Below, piece by piece: positions 55,759-64,000 of a stretch of 64,000 nt of DNA. The stretch is from Proales similis (lineage: Eukaryota > Rotifera > Eurotatoria > Ploima > Proalidae). The DNA lies in NCBI GenBank assembly GCA_019059635.1, contig JAGVRJ010000004.1, positions 2,108,001-2,172,000 on the forward strand. Direction: 5' to 3'. The translations under genes were made by a program, and so were the position numbers. The first letter of the stretch is position 1, and every line of letters starts with the position of its first letter. Below the pieces are notes generated by a model that worked only from the letters and a program-made list of their open reading frames with translations, did not search any database and was not told where the DNA came from.

Positions 55759-56124
55759 CTATTTGTGGTAGATGCGCTCGCACTGTGCGTACCATTGTGA
55801 AATGTGACGGCAGTAGAGGCCAGGAGCGCAGACTCGAGCGCCGTGCCAGCCGTAGCCACCGCACTGTCCGTACTCTTGCGCCTGCACCGGGTAGTAGAGC
55901 GGATAGTAATACCAGGTGTAAGGGTAGGGCTTGTAGACTTCCTTGAGTGGACGGCATTGGAAGAAATAAGGTGTTTGACGGCAGCAAGCGAATCCTCTCA
56001 CGCAGCTGTGCGAGCCGTGGTAGTTCAAACCTCCGCATTGAACATACGGACCGAGGAAGTGCGCGTTGGCAGTGGTGGCAACCACCAGAAGGCCGAGCAA
56101 GGCGAGCATTAGCAACTTGGACAT
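55759..56124 (-). CDS. Small secreted protein with two CBM1-type cellulose/chitin-binding modules
   Basis: ATG at 56124, 121 aa, one exon. Signal peptide MSKLLMLALLGLLVVATTANA. The mature protein has two cysteine modules, VQCGGLNYHGSHSC...FFQC and YGQCGGYGWHGARVC...YAQC, joined by a Tyr/Pro-rich linker (YKPYPYTWYYYPLYYPVQ). Both fit the fungal family 1 carbohydrate-binding pattern (QCGGxxxxGxxxCxxGxxCxxxxxxYxQC), including the aromatic positions that stack on sugar rings. There is no catalytic domain, so it should only bind polysaccharide, perhaps in cuticle, mucus or gut. A TATA box lies 76 nt upstream. CBM1 is mainly a fungal family, so horizontal origin is possible; its single small exon gives no evidence either way. 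Confidence 0.85.
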   Translation of the reverse strand: MSKLLMLALLGLLVVATTANAHFLGPYVQCGGLNYHGSHSCVRGFACCRQTPYFFQCRPLKEVYKPYPYTWYYYPLYYPVQAQEYGQCGGYGWHGARVCAPGLYCRHISQWYAQCERIYHK

Positions 56125-56199
56125 TTTTTTTTTCTACAATTAGCAGATCACTCAAAACTAGAAGAACCTGAATGAAAATCTGAGCAGCGACTGGACCAA

Positions 56200-56205
56200 T
56201 TTATA
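56200..56205 (-). promoter_or_regulatory. TATA box of the CBM1 gene
   Basis: TATAAA on the minus strand 76 nt before the start codon at 56124. Confidence 0.55.
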
Positions 56206-56899
56206 GTCGAGTGAATTTAATTAACTTGGCAAACAAACTCGAACAAGAGCATTGGGTACAGTTTACCAGGCGTGTGCTGTTGGCCGCCTTTAAAGGTTGG
56301 GTTTGCGCAAGAGTTTGACCAAATAGCAATTTAATTTGAGGAATGTCACTTGTCGGCGTTTTTCTCTCTCTCTCTCTTGCTCGTTGCTCAATAGGCTTCT
56401 GGTGATATTGTTTTTGTTTTGAGATTACGGTCGTGGTGGTGGCTCTTGTCATTTTGAGCGAGGATTGACACCGAAGGTCAACAGTTTGAAGGCAAGTGAT
56501 AATTTCTTCTCGCGCTGAGCAAAGGTCAGGTAGAAAGACCAATGCTATTTCCACTCTGCTTTGATATTACAAAAGCTACTACGACTTTTACTACCACAAG
56601 CGTCTCACGAGAATCTGTTTGAAGCGTCTAGAATAGAATAGAGCTCTAGAATTACTACAATCGACCGCCAATCCTAAAGGCTTTTCGTCCTCTTCTCAAA
56701 AGCCGTCTAAAGGTCTCGCACAAACATAGTCAAGTGAAAGTGAAACATTTTCAAAATGCGATTAAGGCTCCAAGTCAGGCCGGTTAAGCTTTATTTTACT
56801 TGAGCAAATAAATTTGCGCGAATTTTTCCCATGACTAGAGAGTAATTAGGGAGAAAACAAAAACAAACAGACGAAGAAGAAAAAAGCGGCGAGAGAAGG
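56206..56899. other. Intergenic, no gene seen
   Basis: Distal promoter region of the CBM1 gene and 3' flank of the Ly6 gene, both minus strand. A short CT run near 56365. Open frames here have no recognisable domain. Confidence 0.5.
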
Positions 56900-57414
56900 T
56901 TATCTGCATAAACAAGCGGCGCAATAAAAAGACGCACTGGCAGTGAAAATTGTAAACTGAACGAGGAGCAGAAGAGTGACGAGTTGAGGCTTTAGAATAG
57001 TCGACTTGTTGCAGGCCGGCGTGTCGCAGCAGTAGTTGGCAATCGCATTCGAAGCAATCATGTTGTTGTAGCCGTTCTGACCGCAGCTCGGCGTACACGA
57101 GCGCACCGTAATGTTCATGTTTCCGACGTCCCAAATCGCCTTCTATTGCACCAATGTCTTAATCTAACAGCATTCGGTCGCATTGAATAGGAGAACAAGT
57201 TACCAGACAGGCGTTGTGGCCCACTTTGCAAGCACGCAGCGAATTGTTGTAGTTTATTTCACAGTCTGTGCATTCGAAGCATTCAATGGCCACAACAAAC
57301 GAAACGAAATTCAACACTAACGTTCGGACGAGTGTTAAAAAGCAAGTAAATTGAAAGGGTGAACAAGGCCGCAAACAAACCTGTAAACAAGAGCAGAGAC
57401 ACCGCATTTCTCAT
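56900..57414 (-). CDS. Ly6/uPAR-type three-finger surface protein
   Basis: Three exons on the minus strand: 57414-57381, 57316-57204, 57142-56900; total 390 nt, 129 aa, phases agree. Signal peptide MRNAVSLLLFTVLNFVSFVVA, then a cysteine pattern of the Ly6/uPAR family: CFECTDC, CKVGHNACL, CTPSC, and the signature CCDTPACN. The C-terminus is hydrophobic (LVTLLLLVQFTIFTASASF) and fits a GPI-attachment signal, although it ends with a few cysteines and Arg. Such proteins usually sit on the cell surface and modulate receptors or channels. No ORF track frame covers it completely; splicing is inferred from consensus sites. AUG and splice choices are supported by the continuous signal peptide. Confidence 0.82.
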
Positions 57415-58055
57415 GGCTTCATTTGATGTCTGGACACAAGACGATTACTTTAGTTGCAGGAAGCACAGACTCTTTCTAGAAAAATTCAACGATTTAAGGT
57501 CAAAAGTTGAGTATTGTGATAATTTAATTGATTTTCGATTGAAATTCCGATGCAGCCAACGCACATTTCTCGTGTTTTGTTGTTGCCTCTTTGTTTAAGG
57601 CGCGCGCGCGCTCTCTCTCTCTTCTCCCTTGTTTGCGCATAAATAAATGAAATGAAGCCGATTATGAGCTCGAAGGTGGCGGCGAAGGCAAGGTGAGAGG
57701 TGAGTTAAATTTCAGGCGACCGTCTACACTGTCCGTCAATGGCCGAGCCGAATGATGCAGTTGCTGCAGCTGTTGGCCACCTATTATGAACAAACCGAGC
57801 GAATCGATTCATGCGACTGCAATCGACTTCACGTCCCATTTCTCAATGCGATTCTATTAATTGTGCATGAAATTGCATTTCAAATGGCCTCTGTCATTGC
57901 TGCTTTTCTTTCTAGTCCAACCCGATTGAAGAAAATTCCAAGTCGAACTCGACAGAGCGTTTAATTGCAAAATTAAAGCAATAGAGAAGAAAAACAACAA
58001 GATCGAGCTTATCAAAACTGGTTAAATCGGTTTATCAATTCATTTGATTGTCGAC
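57415..58055. other. Intergenic, no gene seen
   Basis: Between two minus-strand genes. Contains a CG/CT low-complexity run (57600-57623). No recognisable coding sequence. Confidence 0.5.
57600..57623. repeat. Mixed (CG)n(CT)n low-complexity tract
   Basis: Alternating GC units directly followed by CT units. Alternating purine-pyrimidine GC runs can adopt Z-DNA, and it lies upstream of the Ly6 gene. Confidence 0.8.
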
Positions 58056-58994
58056 TCAATTTCGATTGAAAACAACTAGAACTTGAAGAGCCAAAATTAG
58101 AATAGAGACGCCTGTGGTTAGTGTGCAGGGGGCCGAATTGGTGCCTTTGATCGGTTTGACTTTTTCGGCGTCGAATGGCTGCAGATCGACCACTCGGCTG
58201 ATTGATGTGTCGAACGCGAGCGAGTTGTCGTAGTCTCTAAGAACCAGATTGCAGGAAGCGTTCACATGACCGTATTGGCCAACAGAGAATTCGACTGGTC
58301 CCTCGACCAGCTCGTATTCGTACAGTTCAGTCGCGTGACGTTTGGAACGAGATGCCGGAGCTGCACGACGAACGGGCTGGTGCTGTTGCGCGTCAGAATC
58401 AGACAGTCGACTATTTTGGATTTTCATGCGTAGACTGACGGCGGCGTCGAGTCGATCATGAATCGAAAGAGAGTGAGCGCCATCGATGCCGACCGGAATC
58501 AACAACTTTGCTCGGCATGAGAGCTGAACTGTGTCGCCTTTTGCCTCCGAATGAAGGTTGAATGCGGCCAAATAGGCGATTGTGTAAACCTCTCGCTCAT
58601 AGCTGATGGTCTGGTCGAACTGGTCCAAAAGATGCTTTTGAGAAGTGCCGACTTGCTTTGGCTCGTAATGATCGACCAGGTCGCGATCGAAGGCCAGCAC
58701 GAGCAGGTTGATTTGCGCGTTCGGGCCAGTCTCGATTGAAAAGTATTCGTTGGCATTCGGAAGCGAGAGGGCATTGCAACCACACGAATGCTTGATCCAT
58801 TGAGTTTTGGGCTCGATGGCGTTGGCGCTCTCAAATGAGCCGCCGTGCTCGATCAGTCTGATCGGATATTGGGTGAATTGAGTGACGAATTTCAGCTGAT
58901 AGGCAGTCTTGCCTTTGTTGGCTGCTACAACTGCTGTGCTGAGCAGCAGCGCAGCCAAGAACCAGAAGATCCTCTTCGCACCCACCAATTTCAT
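58056..58994 (-). CDS. Unrecognised secreted or membrane-anchored protein with furin-like site
   Basis: ATG at 58994, 312 aa, one exon. Signal peptide MKLVGAKRIFWFLAALLLSTAVVAA. The middle part has beta-rich sequence and few cysteines (HSCGCNAL, QLSCRAKLL, NASCNLVL). A basic motif ASRSKRHATE near residue 225 fits the furin consensus R-x-K-R, so the protein may be cut into two chains. The C-terminal TTGVSILILALQVLVVFNRN is hydrophobic and could be a GPI signal or a tail anchor. I do not recognise the family; a zona-pellucida-like module was considered because of the cleavage site before a hydrophobic tail, but the cysteine pattern does not support it. Confidence 0.72.
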   Translation of the reverse strand: MKLVGAKRIFWFLAALLLSTAVVAANKGKTAYQLKFVTQFTQYPIRLIEHGGSFESANAIEPKTQWIKHSCGCNALSLPNANEYFSIETGPNAQINLLVLAFDRDLVDHYEPKQVGTSQKHLLDQFDQTISYEREVYTIAYLAAFNLHSEAKGDTVQLSCRAKLLIPVGIDGAHSLSIHDRLDAAVSLRMKIQNSRLSDSDAQQHQPVRRAAPASRSKRHATELYEYELVEGPVEFSVGQYGHVNASCNLVLRDYDNSLAFDTSISRVVDLQPFDAEKVKPIKGTNSAPCTLTTGVSILILALQVLVVFNRN

Positions 58995-59174
58995 GCTAGA
59001 ACTCTATCAAAGGCAAAATCAGAACATGAACCGAATTTGTTTCATAAATGGCTTGCTTGTGTTCAAATGGGACCGATGAGAGTGCTAGTCAATCAAATAT
59101 GACTCTCGGTTAATCCTCTGTTGGATAAGATTAGATAAGAATTCGTCCGTGCGCCAACACTAACCTCGTACATA

Positions 59175-59194
59175 CACACACACACACACACACA
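59175..59194. repeat. (CA)n dinucleotide microsatellite
   Basis: About ten AC units. Confidence 0.9.
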
Positions 59195-59537
59195 AACACG
59201 CCAGAGTCATAAGTACGTATGAATATAAAGCGCGGCGGCAGTCGCGGTGGTGGTGTCGGACCCGCAAATAAGGCCGATCATAATGGTGCTCGGTGATTCA
59301 TAGGTCGAGCTTCACCGTGATCAGTGAGCGAACCATGATGCAGCACCGATTGGCATTTTACTCCGTTTGGTCACCTCTAATCGAATTAAACGAAGAAGAT
59401 TTGCGCCGATTATTAATACTCTATCCTTAGTCCACTTTCAATGACATTTATTCGCCCCCCCCCTCGCGCCATCCATTCAGTTAGACTCGAAATCTCCCTC
59501 TTTTGCTCGTCCTTCTTTCTCTTTGTTTCTATTCCCT

Positions 59538-59560
59538 TTCTCTCTCTCTCTCTCTCTCTC
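59538..59560. repeat. (TC)n dinucleotide microsatellite
   Basis: About eleven TC units within a longer pyrimidine-rich stretch. Confidence 0.85.
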
Positions 59561-60399
59561 GGTCCCGCTCTCAATCTTTCTTTATCGTCGACTACTGATT
59601 CTTAAACTCAGTCTTAATTTCGGACGCCGAGCAAAGCGAATAAACAACTTGCAAATTTATGATGATATTAAGCGATTTAAGACTATTGCGCCAATCAAAC
59701 TAGGCCAGCAAGAAGAAAATCTTCCAAAATAGAATAGGCCAAGAGTCGACTAGGCCAAATTAAATGCAGCAGCACCATTGAATGGTGGTTGAGTTAATTC
59801 GAATCAATGCATTGCCATTTGATTCTTATCCAAACACCTCACACATGTTTTTTTTTTCTGCATATTAAATGAGTTAGTCAACGTGTGAAGAGAAGCGGCC
59901 CGTTGATAGCGGCGCCCTCATGAGCAAAATTCAACTTTCCAATCGACGCTCAGTGGGCCCTTGGGCTGGATTTGATTACGCTCATAAACCGTTGATTGCT
60001 CCTTGATTCCTTTTGACCAAGCCGAACGTTTGCATTCGAACAGATCAGGCCAGCATGAGCTGCTCGACTCCTCTACATCAGTTTGCTCTCTTTGTTAATC
60101 GTCAACGCGAAGCTTGGTTCTGTTCAAAAACGTCGCGAATCGAGAATAATTGACAGCAGTGGCATTTGCTCGTCAGTTTTTATATTCTCAGCGAATATGG
60201 TCGTTTTGGTTTGAAAAGCGTTGCACTATTATAATTAGGTTGTTATTAAGATGTGTAAGCTTTCGAAGAGTTTACCGCCTCCTTTTTTGGGGGGGTTGCA
60301 CTGGTCGCTAGGCAAACTAGAACGAGGTCTAGTAGCTGTTGCGATAGAGCTGAATCGATTCAAGCTCAAGTGCATATTTGTTGTGCTCGCGCCTTTTAA

Positions 60400-61392
60400 A
60401 TGAGCAAAACTAGCAGTTTGATCAGATATCCTATCAGGTTTAAAAGAACTCTAAATGTGTTCATTCTGATCGCGATTTTGGCGTTCATTTTCGTGTATTT
60501 AAGCGAAATTGAGATTCCGGATGTTGAAGGCTTGGTGTTTCGCTTTAAAATATCAGACCAAACCAGAGTGCTTATTGAGCCGGCTCATGACTTGTGTGAC
60601 ACGGGCAGAGAACAATTCGACGTATTTGCGTTCATACTCACCGGCGTTGACTTTTTCGAACGACGCCAACTGATCAGAGACACGTGGATGTATCACAAGT
60701 GGAAAGAGAACAGATTCAGGGCAGCTTTTCTAGTAGGACGATCGCCAAACGCGACCGTCAATCGTCTCCTAAAGGCTGAGAGCGACCAGTTCGGCGACAT
60801 TGTTCAGATCGACATCCGCGAGTCGTATCACAATCTGATTTACAAGGTTCTGCACGGCTTCAAGTGGGCAAGTCAAAACTGCCTGGAAGCCAAGTACTTG
60901 ATTCGAATAAACGACGATGTGGTTCCCAATTTTCCGGCCATAAATCACTTCCTAGCCAACCTGAGGCCGGAAAAGGAAAACTTCATGATCGGCTATTTAT
61001 TGCGAAACACTTCTGTGATTAGAGCGCCCAACAGCAAGTTTTTCATGCCAGTCTGGTGTCATTACGACAATGTCTACGCAGATTACCCAGAAGGCACGGT
61101 GGTGATCATGAACATGCAGCTTGCCGACCAGCTCTACTCGAAATCGATTGGAAAACGCGGCTGCTTATGGATCGAGGACGCGTTCCTTGGCGTTCTACTC
61201 AGGGAAATTAGCATTCAGCTGATTGACATTCGATCCTATTGTCTGCCCAATGGCCAGTACGAGCCATTTACAATCACTCAAAAGCTAGACATGATTGCGA
61301 AAAGGCAAAACAATCAGATCATGTTCGTCTACGCTCACTTGGGGGGCATGCGGCCACTGTGGTCGGCCGTACGCAACAAGCAACTGGCCTGA
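60400..61392 (+). CDS. Beta-1,3-galactosyltransferase-like enzyme (GT31)
   Basis: ATG at 60400, 330 aa, one exon, a normal length for the family. Short cytoplasmic tail, then a signal anchor (VFILIAILAFIFVYL), the type II Golgi layout. GT31 motifs in order: RRQLIRDTW (RxxIRxTW), AAFLVG, DIVQIDIRESYHNLIYK, a DDD-type metal motif that reads RINDDV (Asn in the first position), YPEG, and IEDAFLGVLL (EDVFLG-like). These enzymes transfer Gal or GlcNAc from UDP-sugar in beta-1,3 linkage on glycoproteins or glycolipids. The NDD variant and the shortened YPEGTVVIMN region suggest a divergent member; the acceptor is unknown. Convergent with FOXRED1: AATAAA at 61542. Confidence 0.9.
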   Translation: MSKTSSLIRYPIRFKRTLNVFILIAILAFIFVYLSEIEIPDVEGLVFRFKISDQTRVLIEPAHDLCDTGREQFDVFAFILTGVDFFERRQLIRDTWMYHKWKENRFRAAFLVGRSPNATVNRLLKAESDQFGDIVQIDIRESYHNLIYKVLHGFKWASQNCLEAKYLIRINDDVVPNFPAINHFLANLRPEKENFMIGYLLRNTSVIRAPNSKFFMPVWCHYDNVYADYPEGTVVIMNMQLADQLYSKSIGKRGCLWIEDAFLGVLLREISIQLIDIRSYCLPNGQYEPFTITQKLDMIAKRQNNQIMFVYAHLGGMRPLWSAVRNKQLA

Positions 61393-61466
61393 GTCCGCTA
61401 GTAAGCCAATCAAACTAAAATCGGTCATCCCACCCACCTGAGTTGGTTTTTTTTCCGTTTGTTAAT

Positions 61467-61547
61467 TTTATTCTGTTAAATTCTGATTGAAATTTGTTGC
61501 TGAGTCGATCGACGAGTGAACTAAAATGAACAATAAGTTGAAATAAA
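61467..61547. terminator. Overlapping polyadenylation signals of convergent GT31 and FOXRED1 genes
   Basis: Plus-strand AATAAA at 61542-61547 (for GT31) and minus-strand AATAAA at 61467-61472 (for FOXRED1). If both are used, the two transcripts overlap tail to tail by roughly 80-110 nt. Confidence 0.55.
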
Positions 61548-61551
61548 ACTG

Positions 61552-63227
61552 CTAGACAACATCTATTTCTCTGACGGGCTGATTGTTGATAACTCTGTCG
61601 AAGCCGAAGCGCTTTAGATCGATTGTCTTGTAAGAGTCGTAGACGATTAGCTCAGTGATAGCCTTGCCAACAGCAGCCGCGTGCTGAATGCCATGTCCAC
61701 TAGAGCCGTTGGTGAAGAAGAAATTCTTGATCACCGGATGTGGGCCGATTATAAGATTTTGATCGAGTGTGTTGTATTCATAGTAGCCGGCCCAGGCGTT
61801 CACAAGCTTGAGATCGGCGAACGAGGGCACTCGCTTGAGCAGGACCGGTTTAATGAAGCTCTCAAAGTAGTCGTTGTCGATATTGTCGAGGTCGAGGTCG
61901 CTTGGCTCGTTCTCGGCTGTTTGGTTTCGACCGCACAGATAATAGTTGGATAAGCCTTGTTGCTTGAAAAACACTCCGCTCGGGTCGATTGTCAACGGCA
62001 CGTTCAGTATGGGGCCGTTCTTCGCCTGGAACATGTAAATGTACCGTTTTCGCGCTTCGACCGGAAGCGGCACTGCCAAAGGACTTGTCGGGTCTTGACT
62101 AGAACCGATGCCGGCCATCAAAGCGATCCGAGCCGCCCACGGACCGGCACAGTTGATACAGCGTGAAAATTGGATCAACTCTTCGCCGCCGTCCAGATCC
62201 CTGACCTTGACTGGAGTTGGAAAAAAATCAAGAGGTCAACGATGCGCTGAACAGCGCCTACTTTGGCATAGCGCAAGCCGTACGAATCAGAGGTGAGCAC
62301 CTCTCGGCCGGGAGCTGTGTCGCTAAAGCCCATTAGCTCGGCAGGCAGATAGTTGGCGCCCAGAGAGACGGCTTTGTTCTTTACGGCCAGCAGGTACTTT
62401 CGTGCGTCTACCCAGCCTTCGTTCAAATGGCCTATTGAGAGTGCAAGCTTTAAACCGAGAGCCTAGAGTCAAATGGAAAACGCTCACCAAAACTGGCGAG
62501 CTCGATTCCTTCTGTGTTGATCCATTTGAAAGTTTGATCAAGTTCGTTTGGATTCATGAGACGAACTTGAGCCCGATGCGACCTGTAAACAAAAGTCTGA
62601 GCCAAATGGCTCTTGAGAAGATGAGCGAAAACGCCTACAGTTGGACTTTGTGATTCTCGTACAATTGAGCTGCGGTCTGCTTCGAAGCGAGGAACAGATA
62701 GCCCTCCTGGTGAAAGGGTATGTCGACTTGATGCTCTTAGGAAAGAGAAATCGATTTTTGTCCGACTAACGGCCAGCAGCAGCAGATTGAACCGCTACCA
62801 TCATCGCACTTGAGCAGTTGGCGAGAGTTGCGAACGAATTCGGATCCGAATATCGACATTTTGATGTTCTCCGGCAGCGAGAACTGCTGACGGTGTCCGC
62901 CGATCGACCAGAACGTGCTCGAGGTCGAGTACTTGGAAATTCAAATCGATTTAGAAGAAGCGGCAGACGAACGAGTGGCTGCTCTCCAACGTACAGACGG
63001 GTCTCGTTCGAGGACAGTCACACTGAGAGAGGGCGCGGTACGTTTGAGCCAGTAGGCGACAAACGAGCCCATTATGCCTCCGCCGATCACCAGCACATCG
63101 CTCTGCTTTGGTATCAGCAGCTTGTTGTTTCCTTCGTTTGAGAATTAAAATCGCTCAGCCAATCAATCGAGCGCATTCGTTTACCTGAAGTGCCAAACGA
63201 AAGCTTGAGACGATTCAGCCAGCTCAT
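61552..63227 (-). CDS. FOXRED1: FOXRED1, FAD-dependent oxidoreductase domain protein
   Basis: Seven exons on the minus strand: 63227-63185, 63131-62995, 62931-62799, 62735-62639, 62582-62488, 62431-62241, 62205-61552; total 1350 nt, 449 aa, all phases agree. Human FOXRED1 is about 486 aa. Key segments: dinucleotide-binding VLVIGGGIMGSFVAYWL, QQFSLPENI, WINTEGIELASFG, INCAGPWAARIA, PVEARKRYIYMFQA, AWAGYYEYNTLDQN, NGSSGHGIQHA. FOXRED1 is a mitochondrial DAO-type flavoprotein needed to assemble respiratory complex I. The basic N-terminus (MSWLNRLKLSFG) could be part of a targeting signal. Intron 6 (62206-62240) is only 35 nt by this model, near the lower limit for splicing. Confidence 0.93.
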
Positions 63228-63765
63228 CGTGTCTTTTTTTTTAAAGCAATCTACACCCGCTTTTCGGATCAAACGATTTTCAGACGCTTTCTGTCCAGAA
63301 GCAAATTGAACAAAATGAAAAGAAATAAACGAAACATGGCCTGGAAAAGTATCATATGGTTGTCGGTGGGTTTGATTATGAGCGGCAGAGAGCGAGAACA
63401 AGTCACATGACTCGACACGATAAGAGTCGAGGTCGGACTAGGAAGCGGCAAACAATGCAGAGGCAGAAGAGTTTCACTTTAGTCGGCGATAAGCAAGATA
63501 AACAGCAGCAACAAAATTCAAATAAAAATGCGGACACGAATTGCGTTGGTGGACCTTGACATTGAAACGGTCTTATCTGAAATGAATGCTAAGGGCCCAG
63601 TTTATAATGTGATTGAGGCACTGGCCGAGCTTTGCTTTGCTTCATTTTTATTTGAAGATTTAATTGACAAGGCCCTCTAAAGTTTTCCTGCAAGCAAAAA
63701 TACACTGTCATCTCGGCATTTATAACTAATACAAAGTCGGGTCGGATACTGAATTGCCAATTTTA
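63228..63765. other. Intergenic, no gene seen
   Basis: Upstream region of FOXRED1 and 3' flank of the DEG/ENaC gene, both minus strand. Open frames on both strands (about 60-95 codons) overlap and show no domain; one in-frame extension upstream of the FOXRED1 ATG is not needed. Confidence 0.45.
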
Positions 63766-64000
63766 TCAAGAACTTGTCTGGGGCGCAGTCTGGTTCTGTC
63801 TGGGACGCATCGATTTAAAGCAGATGGCGAGCAGCACCTCGAGCAGTTCAGCAAAGCTGAGAAAACTTGCGCCTATGAACAGTCCGAACTGGCCTCCTGA
63901 TTCAGATAGAGAGAGAGAGAAAGAGAAATTAAAATTTGAGAGGCTTGTCTTAAAACTCTCTCTCTCTCACCTATCACTCCGATCAGGGTGGTGGGCGTCA
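63766..64000 (-). CDS. DEG/ENaC (amiloride-sensitive) sodium channel, C-terminal end
   Basis: Last two exons of a minus-strand gene cut by the window edge: >64000-63971 and 63896-63766. Spliced, they read TTLIGVIGGQFGLFIGASFL followed by SFAELLEVLLAICF, a near-perfect match to the second membrane segment of DEG/ENaC/ASIC channels, including the GxS selectivity filter (GAS) and the acidic Glu after it. The tail is short (KSMRPRQNQTAPQTSS-stop). These are trimeric sodium channels gated by acid, peptides or force. The subtype cannot be told from this fragment. The 74 nt intron between the exons is mostly GA/TC repeat. Confidence 0.9.

Larger units (their letters stand above)
58995..60399. other. 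Intergenic with several microsatellites, no gene seen
   Basis: Divergent spacer between the minus-strand gene at 58056 and the plus-strand GT31 gene. Contains a CA run (59175-59194), a C homopolymer near 59454-59462, a TC run (59538-59560), and homopolymers of T and G near 59849 and 60289. Short open frames here are low-complexity. Promoters of both neighbours must lie here, but I see no clear TATA box. Confidence 0.5.

Noticed and set aside
58995-60399. Coding gene in the microsatellite-rich spacer
   Set aside because: Frames there are low-complexity (for example the Leu/Ser-rich frame over the TC run) with no domain or splice support.

Overview
The window looks like compact nuclear DNA from a small-genome bilaterian invertebrate. 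Introns are short (mostly about 35-80 nt, GT-AG, one GC-AG), genes sit close together on both strands, TATA boxes and AATAAA signals can be read, and the families are animal ones (polycystin-1, Ly6/uPAR, DEG/ENaC, FOXRED1, EGF repeats). I cannot assign a phylum from sequence alone; a tardigrade, a mite or a rotifer-like animal would all fit. There are no rRNA or tRNA genes, no CRISPR arrays, and I recognise no transposase or reverse transcriptase.

Region 1-44 kb and its inverted partner at 44-52 kb hold the main content: five polycystin-1-like (PKD1/REJ-type) receptor-channel genes. A (1-2754, 5' end outside the window), B (13946-22139), C (23861-32170) and D (33674-41844) are on the plus strand; E (44222-52376) is inverted. 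I resolved all 15 exons of B: 7377 nt, 2458 aa, reading signal peptide, three WSC domains, two PKD-like domains, REJ, GAIN/GPS, first membrane segment, PLAT, further membrane segments, polycystin TOP domain and channel module. The copies are mosaics: nearly identical blocks, introns included, end abruptly and change partner, as expected from repeated gene conversion or unequal exchange. Two debris zones (about 22.3-23.2 kb and 32.4-32.9 kb) contain broken and chimeric pieces of polycystin, a glycosyltransferase-like gene and an IQANK1-like gene.

Other genes flank or interrupt the array: a glycosyltransferase-like membrane protein (3550-4769), an intronless 7TM receptor with a large ectodomain (5384-7717), a type I membrane protein made of PKD-like repeats, a Thr stalk and three EGF domains (8069-12393, divergent to gene B), and two Gly/Ala-rich paralogues (42474-43935) lying between convergent genes D and E.

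The right part (53-64 kb) is more ordinary: a secreted LRR protein, a small secreted protein with two fungal-type CBM1 modules, a Ly6/uPAR protein, an unrecognised protein with a furin-like site, a GT31 beta-1,3-galactosyltransferase-like enzyme, FOXRED1 (7 exons, 449 aa), and the last two exons of a DEG/ENaC channel cut by the window edge.

How the genes may work together (inference): many products are cell-surface or secreted and suited to binding or building glycans or matrix (WSC, CBM1, PKD-like, LRR, Ly6, two glycosyltransferase-like enzymes). The polycystins would be the signalling receptors or channels. A recombining family of WSC-REJ polycystins with varied ectodomains and a homogenised channel core is the most interesting system here.
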